A DNA stretch of 64,000 nucleotides, from NCBI RefSeq assembly GCF_001984175.1, contig NZ_MTQP01000068.1:558001-622000 (forward strand), given 5' to 3'. The notes beneath the pieces were generated by a model. It did not search any database, was not told the origin of the DNA, and was given only the letters and a program-made list of their open reading frames with translations. The DNA is from Saccharothrix sp. ALI-22-I. GTDB taxonomy: Bacteria; Actinomycetota; Actinomycetes; Mycobacteriales; Pseudonocardiaceae. A program made the translations under genes and the position numbers. Below, piece by piece: positions 1 through 7,674 of this stretch (position 1 is the first letter of the stretch; every line of letters starts with the position of its first letter).

Positions 1-271
1 CCGCGATCCGCAACTCGCGCTTGAGGTCGGCCGCCAGATCCCCGGTCGGCAACGCGTCCCGCTCAGCCGGCCCGAGCTCCACGAACGCGTCGAACAACAA
101 CGGCCCCTTGGACGGCCACCACCGGTAGATCGTCTGCTTGCCCACGCCCGCCCGAGCCGCCACCGCCTCGATGGTCAACCTCGTGTAGCCGAGCGCCTCG
201 ACCAACTCCAACGCGGCAACGAGGATCGCCCGCCTCGAACGGTCGCTGCGCCGCGCCGCGTCGGGTGGCAT
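1..271 (-). CDS. TetR-family transcriptional regulator, 3' end cut by window edge
   Basis: The reverse strand reads from an ATG at 271 to the window edge without a stop. The first ~55 residues form a TetR N-terminal HTH: a basic start with RRSDRSRR, an ILVAALELVE helix, TIEAVAARAGV, and the hallmark GVGKQTIYRWWPSKGPLLFDAF recognition-helix region. The ligand-binding domain lies beyond the window, so effector and target are unknown. TetR proteins are usually dimeric repressors acting on a nearby palindrome. No neighbour within the first 300 bases identifies the regulated gene. Confidence 0.88.
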   Translation of the reverse strand, partial: MPPDAARRSDRSRRAILVAALELVEALGYTRLTIEAVAARAGVGKQTIYRWWPSKGPLLFDAFVELGPAERDALPTGDLAADLKRELRIA

Positions 272-558
272 CTCTTGATCGTATGCGCACTACTGCGGTG
301 CGGGAACGACCCATAACAGGACAAACCGCCCGACCGGCAACCGAACCGATCCACGACTCCCCAGTGGGCTCAGTCGATCTCCAGTACGGCTTTGCCGTGC
401 CGACGGCGGCCGACCCCGCCGGCCCACCGCCGCCCCGCAGTGTTGTTCCCCGCCACACAGGGCGCGTTAGCCGGCGGTGGCGACTCGATCCGGTCACGGC
501 GGAGGGCCGTACTGTTTCGCGATCCACCGGCAGATCGCCTACACGACGTAGCCGTCGA

Positions 559-969
559 TCAGGTTTGCCGCTGGGTGATGTTGACCATCCAGGTGATCCC
601 GAACCGGTCCACGAGCGCGCCGGCCTCGTCACCCCACGCCTGCTTCTCCAGAGGCATCGTCACGGTGCCGCCGGCGGACAACTTCTCAAAGTGGCCGCGG
701 AGTTCGCTGTCGTCGCCGCCGAGGTAAACCGCAACATTGTCGCCCGGGTGGTGGGGCACCCCCTCCGGTACGTCCCAAGCCATCAGCGTGTATCCGTCCG
801 GGGTGTCCAGCCGGGCGTGCATGACCTTGTCGGCGTTGGGCGAGTCCGGCGAGCCGAAATCCGCGACCGTGCCCATCTCCAACTTGCCGTCGAAAACCTC
901 CTGGTAGAACTCCATCGCCTGCCGCGCGTTCCCGTTGTAACTGATGTACGGGTTGAGCCGAGACCCCAT
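559..969 (-). CDS. VOC-family protein (PhnB / glyoxalase-like)
   Basis: This 136-residue protein has the single-domain length of the PhnB-like VOC family. It opens with LNPYISYNGNARQAMEFYQEVF, a typical first beta-alpha-beta unit, and continues with DFGSPDSP, VMHARLD and an AVYLGGDD segment. The C-terminal DRFGITWMVNI strand is characteristic of PhnB-like members. Such proteins often bind a metal or small ligand, but substrate cannot be read from sequence. It is divergently arranged with the WYL-domain regulator starting at 1095, across a ~125-base shared promoter region, which suggests that regulator controls it. Confidence 0.85.
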   Translation of the reverse strand: MGSRLNPYISYNGNARQAMEFYQEVFDGKLEMGTVADFGSPDSPNADKVMHARLDTPDGYTLMAWDVPEGVPHHPGDNVAVYLGGDDSELRGHFEKLSAGGTVTMPLEKQAWGDEAGALVDRFGITWMVNITQRQT

Positions 970-1094
970 CCAATGCTCCTTCGTGTGAGTGAACAGCGAA
1001 CAGCCAGGACCGCCAGGGCTGTCTGAGGGTCACTCCATTGAGCCTCCCAACAAAACACGACATCCTGTGTCACGTATTCCTTTAAAGTTTTCGC

Positions 1095-2069
1095 ATGCGC
1101 GCCGACCGGTTGGTCTCACTGGTTCTGCTGCTGCGCCAGCGCGGTCGGCTGTCCGCGACCGCGCTGGCCCGCGAGCTGGATGTATCCACCCGCACCGTGC
1201 TGCGCGACATCGAGGCGCTGTCCGCAGCCGGCGTCCCGGTCTACGCCGAACGCGGCCGGCACGGCGGTTTCGCGTTGCTGCCCGGTTTCCGGACCGAGCT
1301 CACCGGCCTGAACCACGACGAGGCCCTTGCCCTGCTGGTCGCCGGATCACGGCGCGGCGCGCAGGCATTCGGCCTCGGCTCGGCGCTCGCTTCGGCCATG
1401 CTCAAGGTGGTCGACGCGCTACCCGAAAGCCATCGGGACACCGCGGCCGGCGTGGCCGAGCGATTGCTCATCGACCCTGAGACCGACCTCCTCTCGCGTC
1501 GGCAGGTCGCCGAGGAGGTACCCGACCCCATAGCGGCCGAGGTCCGGCGCGCGGTGTTCGCCGGGCACAAGCTGCGCATCCACTACGCGGCGGTGGACCA
1601 GACCCCGAAATGGCGCACGGTGGACCCGATCGGCCTGGTCACCGTGCGCGACCAGGGCTACTTGCTGGCCACGAGGTCCGGCGCGGACCGCACCTACCGG
1701 CTGTCCCGGATCCTGGCCGCCGAGGAACTCGCCGAACCCGCACAGCGACCAGACCGGGTCGATCTGGACCGGGCCTGGCAGGAACGCAGCACGCGGTTCC
1801 GGGCCGGCGGCGACCAAGTCACCGTGCTGGTACGAGTGGCCCCGGCGCGGCGGGAGGACCTGGTGAGCACCGCGCTGGCCGTCCTCGCCGAAGAAGCCGA
1901 CCCAGACGGCCGGCTGCGACTGGAGGTGACCTTCCAGGATTCACGACACGCCGAATGGGCACTGTGGCAGCTCAGCACGAACGCGGAAGCCCTGGCCCCG
2001 CAGTGGCTGCGCACCGCCCTGCGCAACCGCGCCGCCGCGGTCGCCACCCGCTACGAAGCGTCCTCCTGA
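1095..2069 (+). CDS. YafY-type HTH/WYL-domain transcriptional regulator
   Basis: This is a 324-residue protein. Residues ~1-60 are a DeoR/HTH_11-like winged helix (SLVLLLRQRGRLSATALAREL, then STRTVLRDIEALSAAGVPV). Residues ~150-215 form a WYL domain (KLRIHYAAVD, WRTVDPIGLV, GYLLATRSG, RTYRLSRI), and a WCX-type C-terminal extension follows. Known members are single-polypeptide regulators that sense ligands or nucleic acid through WYL. The ATG at 1095 puts the HTH at the usual distance from the N terminus. It is divergent from the VOC gene at 559-969 and is its likely regulator; that link is inferred from arrangement only. Confidence 0.88.
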   Translation: MRADRLVSLVLLLRQRGRLSATALARELDVSTRTVLRDIEALSAAGVPVYAERGRHGGFALLPGFRTELTGLNHDEALALLVAGSRRGAQAFGLGSALASAMLKVVDALPESHRDTAAGVAERLLIDPETDLLSRRQVAEEVPDPIAAEVRRAVFAGHKLRIHYAAVDQTPKWRTVDPIGLVTVRDQGYLLATRSGADRTYRLSRILAAEELAEPAQRPDRVDLDRAWQERSTRFRAGGDQVTVLVRVAPARREDLVSTALAVLAEEADPDGRLRLEVTFQDSRHAEWALWQLSTNAEALAPQWLRTALRNRAAAVATRYEASS

Positions 2070-2268
2070 GCGTCGAAGGGCGGCACTGAGAAATCGAGGC
2101 CCTGCACGGGCATGTCGGGTCTCACCGCGCGTGACATGTCGATCTTGTTCGACCTGGGGCTTTCTTGGTTGTCTCACGGCGATACCACCATGATCAGTCT
2201 CAAACTCGTGGCATTTCTCGGCTGTCCGCTCAAGGCGCGTCAGCGCGGTCCTGTGCGATGCTTCGTCG

Positions 2269-2823
2269 GTGCCATTGGTGTGGGTGACCGGCACCTCGGG
2301 GGTCGGAAAGTCGACGGTCTGCGCGCTCCTGAAGAGCCGGGGACAGCCGGCGGTCGATGCCGACTGGGAGGGCTACAACCACTGGGTGGACCGGACGTGC
2401 GGACAGGTCGTTGTCGACCCTCCGTATCCGGTGCCGGCCGGCTGGCTCGATCGCTTTGCGTGGAGGATCAGTCGCGCAGAGGTCGAGGCTCTTGCGGCGA
2501 GGACGCACGACAAGACCGCGTTCCTTTGTGGATCTGTCGAGAACGAGGTGGACGTCCGGGATCTCTTCAATCTCGTGGTCTGCGTGGTGATTGACAACGA
2601 GACGCTCCGTGACCGTCTGCTGAACCGCACGACGAACACCTTCGGCAAGCACCCGGGGGAACTGGCGGCGGCACTCGGACACAATGACGGTATCGAGTCC
2701 ACTTACCGACGCCTCGGCGCGACGATCATCGACGGCAGACGGCCTCCGGAGGAGGTCGCTGACGCGATCCTGGCTGCCGCCGGCTGTACGCCCTCGACGG
2801 GCGGTTGCGCCGATGCCCAGTGA
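2269..2823 (+). CDS. P-loop nucleotide/nucleoside kinase-like protein
   Basis: This 184-residue protein starts at a GTG. Its Walker A motif is at the very N terminus (VTGTSGVGKST). The sequence DADWEGYNHW follows, as in small AAA/adenylate-kinase-like kinases. FLCGSVEN, then VVCVVIDNETLRDRLLNRT, resembles the lid region of nucleotide kinases, and the protein ends with an Ala/Gly/Cys-rich tail. It is probably a cytoplasmic phosphotransferase, but the substrate cannot be determined. It stands alone between the WYL regulator and convergent dnaB. The ~200 bases upstream contain no other convincing gene. Its codon use is slightly less GC-biased than its neighbours, a weak hint of transfer. Confidence 0.72.
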   Translation: MPLVWVTGTSGVGKSTVCALLKSRGQPAVDADWEGYNHWVDRTCGQVVVDPPYPVPAGWLDRFAWRISRAEVEALAARTHDKTAFLCGSVENEVDVRDLFNLVVCVVIDNETLRDRLLNRTTNTFGKHPGELAAALGHNDGIESTYRRLGATIIDGRRPPEEVADAILAAAGCTPSTGGCADAQ

Positions 2824-2898
2824 TCAGGGAATCCGTCCTCACGGCGAGGTTGCGAATTCGACACTCACGTCCGCTATGGCGAGCCCTACAGGCACTCG

Positions 2899-4260
2899 TC
2901 AGCCCTGGGCGAGGTCGGCGAAGCGGCTGTAGTGGAGTTGGTGGGCGACGGTGATGGTGGCGGTGGGGCCGGCTCGGTGCTTGGCGATGATCAGGTCCGC
3001 CTCGCCCGCGCGCGGGTCGTCGCGTTCCCAGGCGTCCGGGCGGTTGATCAGGATCACCATGTCGGCGTCCTGTTCCAGCGAGCCGGATTCACGCAGGTCG
3101 GACAGCTGCGGTCGCTTGTCGGTTCGTTGTTCCGGGCCGCGGTTGAGCTGGCTGATCGCGATGACCGGCACTTCGAGTTCCTTGGCGATCAGCTTGAGGT
3201 TTCGGGAGAACTCCGAGACCTCCTGCTGACGGGACTCGGTGCGCTTGCCGGACGACATCAGCTGGAGGTAGTCGACCACGACCAACCGCAGGTCGTGGCG
3301 CTGCTTCAACCGCCTCGCCTTGGCCCGGATCTCCATCATGGTCAGGTTCGGCGAGTCGTCCACGAACAGCGGCGCCTCGCTGATCTCGCTCATCCGCCGA
3401 GCCAGCCTGGTCCAGTCGTCGTCACTCATCCGCCCACCGCGCATGTCACCGAGCCGAATCCGCGCCTCGGCGGACAGCATGCGCATCACGATCTCGGTGC
3501 GCGACATTTCCAGCGAGAAGATCGCACTGGTCAACCCGTGCTTCACCGAACACGACCGCGCGAAGTCCAGTCCCAGCGTCGACTTGCCCACACCCGGCCT
3601 CGCCGCGACGATGATCATCTGGCCGGGGTGCAGGCCGTTGGTCAGCTCGTCGAGGTCGGCGAAGCCGGTGGGGATGCCGAGGGACGAGCCGCCGCGTGAG
3701 GCGATGGCGTCGATCTCGTCCATGGTCGGCTGGAGCAGTTCCTCCAGCACCACGTAGTCCTCGGTGGTGCGGCGCTCGGTGACCTCGTAGATCGCCGCCT
3801 GCGCCCGGTCGACCACCTCGTCCACGTCGGCGCCCTCGGCGCCGTTGTAGCCGAGTTGGACGATCCTCGTCCCGGCCTCCACCAACCGCCGCAGCACGGC
3901 CTTCTCGGCCACGATCTCGGCGTAGTAGGACGCGTTGGCGGCCGTCGGCACGGTGGCGATCAGCGTGTGCAGGTACGGCGCGCCGCCCACGCGCAGCAGT
4001 TCGCCCCGGCGTTCGAGTTCCGCGGACACCGTGATCGGGTCCGCCGGCTCGCCCCGCCCGTACAGGTCGAGGATGCAGTCGTACACGGCCTGGTGCGCGG
4101 GCCGGTAGAAGTCGTTGGGAGCCAGGACCTCGACCACGTCGGCGATCGCGTCCTTGCTCAGCAGCATGCCGCCGAGCACCGACTGCTCCGCGGCGAGGTC
4201 CTGCGGCGGCTGCCGTTCGAAGCCGGGCTCGGCCATGCCCCGGTCGTCCACCAGCGCCAC
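2899..4260 (-). CDS. dnaB: Replicative DNA helicase DnaB
   Basis: This 453-residue protein is full length for DnaB. The N-terminal domain contains QPPQDLAAEQSVLGGMLLS and FYRPAHQAVYDCI. The RecA-like C-terminal ATPase carries Walker A AARPGVGKST, the FSLEMSR motif, Walker B LVVVDYLQLM, and the terminal AISQLNRGPEQR and SGSLEQDAD motifs. It unwinds DNA at the fork as a homohexamer. No intein interrupts it, unlike some mycobacterial dnaB genes. The GTG at 4260 is favoured because actinobacterial DnaB starts with a similar VDD leader; an ATG at 4236 is the alternative. It follows rplI on the same strand across a ~410-base gap with DnaA-box-like sites. Confidence 0.98.
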   Translation of the reverse strand: MALVDDRGMAEPGFERQPPQDLAAEQSVLGGMLLSKDAIADVVEVLAPNDFYRPAHQAVYDCILDLYGRGEPADPITVSAELERRGELLRVGGAPYLHTLIATVPTAANASYYAEIVAEKAVLRRLVEAGTRIVQLGYNGAEGADVDEVVDRAQAAIYEVTERRTTEDYVVLEELLQPTMDEIDAIASRGGSSLGIPTGFADLDELTNGLHPGQMIIVAARPGVGKSTLGLDFARSCSVKHGLTSAIFSLEMSRTEIVMRMLSAEARIRLGDMRGGRMSDDDWTRLARRMSEISEAPLFVDDSPNLTMMEIRAKARRLKQRHDLRLVVVDYLQLMSSGKRTESRQQEVSEFSRNLKLIAKELEVPVIAISQLNRGPEQRTDKRPQLSDLRESGSLEQDADMVILINRPDAWERDDPRAGEADLIIAKHRAGPTATITVAHQLHYSRFADLAQG

Positions 4261-4384
4261 CGTGAGCTCACCCCAATCTGCTGCCGTGCGGATGTTCTAC
4301 CTCGTGGGTCCGACAATTTCCGCGAGTCACACTCCAGCGATCCAGCGACGCTAGAGCCACCTGGATGGCGTAGGCAAACGTGCC

Positions 4385-4608
4385 TGTGGACAACTCGGTG
4401 GACAGCTTGGGGATGGTTGCTTCGAGCTGACCACAAGGCTGGGGAAAGCTGTGGACAACTTGGGTACAACTCGGGCTCAGACAAAAGTTCTAGCAGGTCA
4501 GACCCTGTGGATAACTTTGTGGAAAACTAGTTGGTCACAACGTCGGCGTGTCGCGTGTAACCGCCGGCACGGCGTGTCGCGGCCAACGTGTCACAAGAGT
4601 TGTCCACA
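4385..4608. promoter_or_regulatory. Cluster of DnaA-box-like 9-mers upstream of dnaB
   Basis: The 413-base gap between rplI and dnaB (4261-4673) holds no gene. It contains perfect or near-perfect DnaA boxes: TGTGGACAA at 4385-4393 and 4450-4458, TGTGGATAA (reverse of TTATCCACA) at 4506-4514, TGTGGAAAA at 4518-4526, and TTGTCCACA in the other orientation at 4600-4608. The actinobacterial consensus is TTGTCCACA. The flanks are not dnaA/dnaN, so this is unlikely to be oriC. DnaA control of dnaB, or a titration site, is the simplest reading. Confidence 0.6.
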
Positions 4609-4622
4609 GCCAGACGTGCGAA

Positions 4623-4659
4623 AGCGCCGCCCGACCAGAACACCTGGTCGAACGGCGCT
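4623..4659 (-). terminator. Hairpin downstream of rplI
   Basis: Two nested arm pairs, AGCGCCG/CGGCGCT (4623-4629 with 4653-4659) and GACCAG/CTGGTC (4633-4638 with 4644-4649), form a long GC-rich hairpin just past the rplI stop. There is no T-run. It probably ends the rpsF-ssb-rpsR-rplI transcript, leaving dnaB to its own promoter. Confidence 0.6.
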
Positions 4660-4673
4660 TCGGCCGAAATACT

Positions 4674-5129
4674 TCAGCTCACGTTCGCGACCTCGACCGA
4701 CAGCGACACGGTGACCTCCGGGTGGAGCCGGACGTTCACCGAGTGCTTGCCGAGGGTCTTGATGTGACCCGCGATCTCGACGGCCCGCTTGTCCAGCGTG
4801 GGGCCGCCGGCCGCACGCACGGCCGACACGACGTCGGACGTGGTGACGGAGCCGAACAGCTTCTTCGAGCCGGACGCGGCCTTGGCCTTCAGCGTCACGG
4901 AGCCCAGGCCTTCGAGCGAGGCCTTGATCTCCTTGGCGTGGTCCAGGTCGCGGACCCGGCGCGTCTCCTGCGCCCGGCGGATGACCTCCACCTGCTTGGC
5001 CGCGCCCTTGGTGGCAACGATCGCCAGGCCGCGGGGCAGCAGGTAGTTGCGGCCGTAGCCGTCCTTGACCTCGACGATGTCGCCGGGGCCGCCGAGGCCG
5101 GTCACGTCAGCGGTGAGGATGAGCTTCAC
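4674..5129 (-). CDS. rplI: 50S ribosomal protein L9
   Basis: This 151-residue protein starts at a GTG (5129) reading [12 protein letters not shown], then the L9 signature [21 protein letters not shown]. The central helix and the C-terminal domain ([30 protein letters not shown]) are intact. L9 binds 23S rRNA domain V and spans the L1 side of the large subunit. It is the last gene of the rpsF-ssb-rpsR-rplI operon, 16 bases after rpsR. The in-frame extension upstream of 5129 overlaps rpsR and is not used. Confidence 0.97.
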   Translation of the reverse strand: MKLILTADVTGLGGPGDIVEVKDGYGRNYLLPRGLAIVATKGAAKQVEVIRRAQETRRVRDLDHAKEIKASLEGLGSVTLKAKAASGSKKLFGSVTTSDVVSAVRAAGGPTLDKRAVEIAGHIKTLGKHSVNVRLHPEVTVSLSVEVANVS

Positions 5130-5145
5130 GATGCCGTCCCCTTTC

Positions 5146-5385
5146 TCAGCGAGCCGTCGAGGTGTAGGGCAGCAGCGCCATCTCGCGGGCGTTCTTGACG
5201 GCGACCGCGACGTCGCGCTGGTGCTGGGAGCAGTTGCCGGTGACCCGGCGAGCGCGGATCTTGCCCCGGTCCGAGATGTACTTCCGGAGCAGGGTGGTGT
5301 CCTTGTAGTCGATGAGGTTGGCGTTCTTGTCCTTGCAGAACGCGCAGACCTTCTTCTTGGGCTTGCGCACAGGCGGCTTGGCCAT
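5146..5385 (-). CDS. rpsR: 30S ribosomal protein S18, zinc-ribbon (C+) form
   Basis: This is a 79-residue S18. The start is the ATG at 5385 ([12 protein letters not shown]); a longer in-frame extension upstream is low complexity and overlaps ssb. The body has the S18 signature [18 protein letters not shown] and [23 protein letters not shown]. The CAFC pair plus the later Cys/His mark the zinc-binding C+ paralogue. Actinobacteria often also carry a Zn-free C- copy under Zur control elsewhere. S18 pairs with S6, encoded in the same operon. Confidence 0.97.
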   Translation of the reverse strand: MAKPPVRKPKKKVCAFCKDKNANLIDYKDTTLLRKYISDRGKIRARRVTGNCSQHQRDVAVAVKNAREMALLPYTSTAR

Positions 5386-5437
5386 GTGTGAACTCCTGGT
5401 ATTACGCAGTGAAGTGTGGAGTGGACCGGTGCCGGGT

Positions 5438-5944
5438 CTAGAAGGGGGGCTCGTCGGCGAAGCCGCCACCGGAGCCGGCCGGAGGAGCGGAGCCCCACGG
5501 GTCGTCTGCCGGAGCGTTGCCGCCACCGCCGCCACCGCGAGACTGACCGCCGCCGCCGAAGCCGCCGCCGCCGTCTCCACGGCTCACCTTGTTGACCTTC
5601 GCGGTCGCGTAGCGCAGCGAGGGGCCGATCTCGTCGACCTCAAGCTCGATGACGGTGCGCTTTTCGCCTTCCTTCGTCTCGAAGGAACGCTGGCGCAGCC
5701 GCCCGGTCACGAGCACGCGCGAACCGCGGGTGAGCGATTCGGCCACGTTCTCCGCGACCTGACGCCACACGTTGCACCGCAGGAACAGCGCTTCGCCGTC
5801 CTTCCACTCACCGCTCGCCTTGTCGAACGTGCGAGGGGTGGAGGCCACGGTGAAGCTCGCCACCGCGGCGCCGGACTGGGTGAAGCGGAGTTCGGGATCG
5901 GCGGTCAGGTTCCCGACCACCGTGATCGTCGTCTCGCCGGCCAT
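5438..5944 (-). CDS. ssb: Single-stranded DNA-binding protein
   Basis: This is a 168-residue SSB. The OB fold covers ~1-115 ([53 protein letters not shown]). A glycine-rich disordered linker follows ([18 protein letters not shown]), and the acidic DEPPF tail is the docking tip for partner replication and repair proteins. It lies between rpsF and rpsR, so it is co-transcribed with ribosomal genes, as is usual in actinobacteria. Confidence 0.98.
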   Translation of the reverse strand: MAGETTITVVGNLTADPELRFTQSGAAVASFTVASTPRTFDKASGEWKDGEALFLRCNVWRQVAENVAESLTRGSRVLVTGRLRQRSFETKEGEKRTVIELEVDEIGPSLRYATAKVNKVSRGDGGGGFGGGGQSRGGGGGGNAPADDPWGSAPPAGSGGGFADEPPF

Positions 5945-5957
5945 GTGTGAGAGGCTC

Positions 5958-6311
5958 CTAAGCCTTCTTGGCGGCCTTGGCCGAGGCCTTGGCGGCGATC
6001 CGCGCGGCGACCTTCGCGGCCTTGGCGGGCTCGCGCCGGATGACCTTCGTCCGGAGCACCGTTTCCTGGAGGCCCAGCTGGCGGTCCAGTTCCTTCACCG
6101 CGTCGGGGGTCGAGATCAGGTCGAGGACGGCGTAGATGCCCTCGGGGTTCTTGTTGATCTCGAAGCTCAGCCGGCGCTTGCCCCACACCTCGACCTTCTC
6201 CACGTTGCCACCCGTGGTGCGGATGACGTTGAGGAACGTGTCAAGGGACGGCGCGATCGTGCGCTCGTCGAGACTGGGGTCGAGGATGACCATCACTTCG
6301 TAATGACGCAT
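5958..6311 (-). CDS. rpsF: 30S ribosomal protein S6
   Basis: This 117-residue S6 begins [18 protein letters not shown]. The [20 protein letters not shown] strand and a basic Lys/Ala-rich tail follow. The ATG at 6311 is preferred over a GTG nine bases upstream because the GGAGGTG ribosome binding site lies 12 bases before the ATG and only 3 before the GTG. S6 forms a heterodimer with S18 on the small-subunit platform. It is the first gene of the operon and is preceded by a leader hairpin at 6342-6360. Confidence 0.96.
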   Translation of the reverse strand: MRHYEVMVILDPSLDERTIAPSLDTFLNVIRTTGGNVEKVEVWGKRRLSFEINKNPEGIYAVLDLISTPDAVKELDRQLGLQETVLRTKVIRREPAKAAKVAARIAAKASAKAAKKA

Positions 6312-6341
6312 GAAGACCACTCACCTCCTGTGGACTCGGCG

Positions 6342-6360
6342 GCCACGGACGTTCCGTGGC
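6342..6360 (-). promoter_or_regulatory. Leader hairpin 5' of rpsF
   Basis: The perfect 8-bp inverted repeat GCCACGGA/TCCGTGGC with a 3-base loop lies in the rpsF leader, about 30 bases before the start. Leaders of rpsF operons in many bacteria bind the S6:S18 complex for feedback. This hairpin and the CCG-rich bases beside it could be that element, but the full motif was not verified. Confidence 0.35.
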
Positions 6361-6398
6361 AGGAGGGTCGTCGCGTCAGCAACTCACGAAGAGTAACA

Positions 6399-6428
6399 GG
6401 CCCCCGGGGTGTCACTTCCCCAGGGGCC
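6399..6428 (-). terminator. GC-rich hairpin terminator
   Basis: GGCCCCCGGGG at 6399-6409 pairs with CCCCAGGGGCC at 6418-6428 with one mismatch and an 8-base loop. It lies downstream of the secreted-protein gene (stop at 6508) and of the short remnant ending at 6441, and insulates them from the rpsF operon. Confidence 0.6.
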
Positions 6429-6440
6429 CGTTCGTGCAGC

Positions 6441-6510
6441 TCAGAGCTTCCAGTTGGTGAAGTTGTCGTAGGCCGATCCGGTGATCCGGGTCCCTCGGTA
6501 TGGAGACTTA
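6441..6510 (-). pseudogene. Short C-terminal gene remnant
   Basis: Between the stop of the secreted-protein gene and the terminator at 6399-6428, the reverse strand carries an open frame ending in the coding-like peptide RGTRITGSAYDNFTNWKL and a TGA at 6441-6443. There is no start. The peptide looks like the end of a secreted or lectin-type protein. It may be the tail of a gene lost by deletion, since the terminator follows it directly. Family not identified. Confidence 0.25.
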
Positions 6511-7500
6511 AGCGAGCGCGCGCCGCAGGACCCACGTCCGTACGAGGGCACCCGTTACGCAGGACAGCAGCAGCACGGCCAGCAGCACGGGTGCCGCCAC
6601 GCCCCCGCCCATCCGGCCGCTGCCGGGCAGCGCCTGGGCCCGGCCCGCGGTCTGCACGCCGTCCGAGTCGCCGGGCAGCCCGTAACCGGGCCGGTAGCCG
6701 TTCACGCCGCCGCCGTAGCGCACGCCGGGTGACGGCGCGTACTGGCCGGGCATGGTGAACGGCAGGGAGCCGTAGCTGAACAGCGGCACGCGGCCGAAGT
6801 TGGCGCCCCACGGGTTCGAGCCGTACAGCGGCACGTCGAGCCCGCCGACGCCGCCGACCGGGCTGGACGGGCTCGGGTTGCTCGGGCCGGTCCCCGGATC
6901 GGTGGTGCCGGGGTTGGTGCCCGGCCGGCCGGTCTGCGGCGGCTGTGTCGGCGCGGGCGTGCTGCCGGGCAGGCCGGGCAGCACGCCGGTGGCCTCCTCG
7001 GTGACGTCCGCGAGCGCCTTCGACCCGTCCTGGACCGGCGCGACGGCGGTGTTGACGCCCTGCACGGTGACGCCGCACAGCTTGGTCAGCTCGGTGCGCA
7101 CGCCGGTGGAGAGGGTGACGATGATCGGCCCCAGCAGCGGCAGCTTGACCAGCTCCGCGTCGACCTTGTTCGCGATCTCGCCGCCGGTGATGACGCCGGT
7201 GCCGGTGGGGATCGCGCCGATCGGGATGGGCGGCAGGGCCGAGAACGCCTGCCGGAACGGGTCCGCGAGCGGCGGCCCGAGCAGCGGGATCGCCCGGATC
7301 AGCTGCACCACCGGGTCGAGCACCGCGGCCGGGCTCAACAACACCGGAGTGCCCGGCGCGCCTTGCACGGTGGCCGCGCAATTGCCCACGACAACGGGTT
7401 CCGCGGCCACGGCCGATCCGGAACCCGCGGCGGCACCGGTCGCGCTGACGGCGAACACCACGGCACCCGCGCTCAGGAGTCGAGTGAGCCGGGTCCGCAT
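6508..7500 (-). CDS. Secreted, C-terminally anchored Pro/Gly-rich protein
   Basis: This is a 330-residue protein of unrecognised family. The ATG at 7500 gives a classic signal peptide (MRTRLTRLLSAGAVVFAV, Ala-rich cleavage region near residue 33). Residues ~35-190 are a moderately hydrophobic domain with two Cys (GNCAATV and KLCGVTV), possibly disulfide-linked. Residues ~190-310 are a Pro/Thr/Gly-rich linker (PTQPPQTGRPGTNPGTTDP). A C-terminal hydrophobic segment (LLAVLLLSCVTGALV) followed by Arg residues would anchor it in the membrane. Upstream frame extension runs through three CTTGCAAG-type repeats, which argues for the start chosen. Probably cell-surface; role unknown. Confidence 0.8.
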   Translation of the reverse strand: MRTRLTRLLSAGAVVFAVSATGAAAGSGSAVAAEPVVVGNCAATVQGAPGTPVLLSPAAVLDPVVQLIRAIPLLGPPLADPFRQAFSALPPIPIGAIPTGTGVITGGEIANKVDAELVKLPLLGPIIVTLSTGVRTELTKLCGVTVQGVNTAVAPVQDGSKALADVTEEATGVLPGLPGSTPAPTQPPQTGRPGTNPGTTDPGTGPSNPSPSSPVGGVGGLDVPLYGSNPWGANFGRVPLFSYGSLPFTMPGQYAPSPGVRYGGGVNGYRPGYGLPGDSDGVQTAGRAQALPGSGRMGGGVAAPVLLAVLLLSCVTGALVRTWVLRRALA

Positions 7501-7525
7501 GTCTGGCCTCCTGGCGTGCCGCGCC

Positions 7526-7567
7526 CTTGCAATGCCCATCACTTGCAAGCACGTACCTACTTGCAAG
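7526..7567. promoter_or_regulatory. Triplicate CTTGCAAG operator-like repeats
   Basis: The 8-bp palindrome CTTGCAAG occurs at 7542-7549 and 7560-7567, with a degenerate copy CTTGCAAT at 7526-7533, spaced 16 and 18 bases start to start. The array lies 26-67 bases upstream of the secreted-protein start at 7500 and ~110 bases from the divergent nfo gene. It is a good candidate for a dimeric regulator's binding array; the regulator is unknown. Confidence 0.45.
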
Positions 7568-7674
7568 TAACGAGCGTAGGTCCTGATCGTGACGTGGGCC
7601 ATCCCCCTCGATGACAATTTTGCTATCGGCGGCCGTCGGCGGGGCGTTGCGCCGCCCGACTACCCTGCACACTC

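Noticed and set aside
370-405. Tail of an oxidoreductase gene (RHGKAVLEID then stop on the reverse strand)
   Set aside because: The peptide resembles quinone-oxidoreductase C termini, but upstream codons are not family-like. Too short to call a remnant.
2070-2268. Coding gene between the WYL regulator and the kinase
   Set aside because: Frames here either run out of frame into the kinase gene or lack codon bias and a ribosome site.
2899-4260. Intein in dnaB
   Set aside because: The P-loop and following blocks are contiguous and total length is that of an intein-free DnaB.
4261-4673. Treating the DnaA-box cluster as the chromosomal origin
   Set aside because: The flanking genes are rplI and dnaB, not dnaA/dnaN, and there is no AT-rich unwinding stretch or large box number as in actinobacterial oriC.
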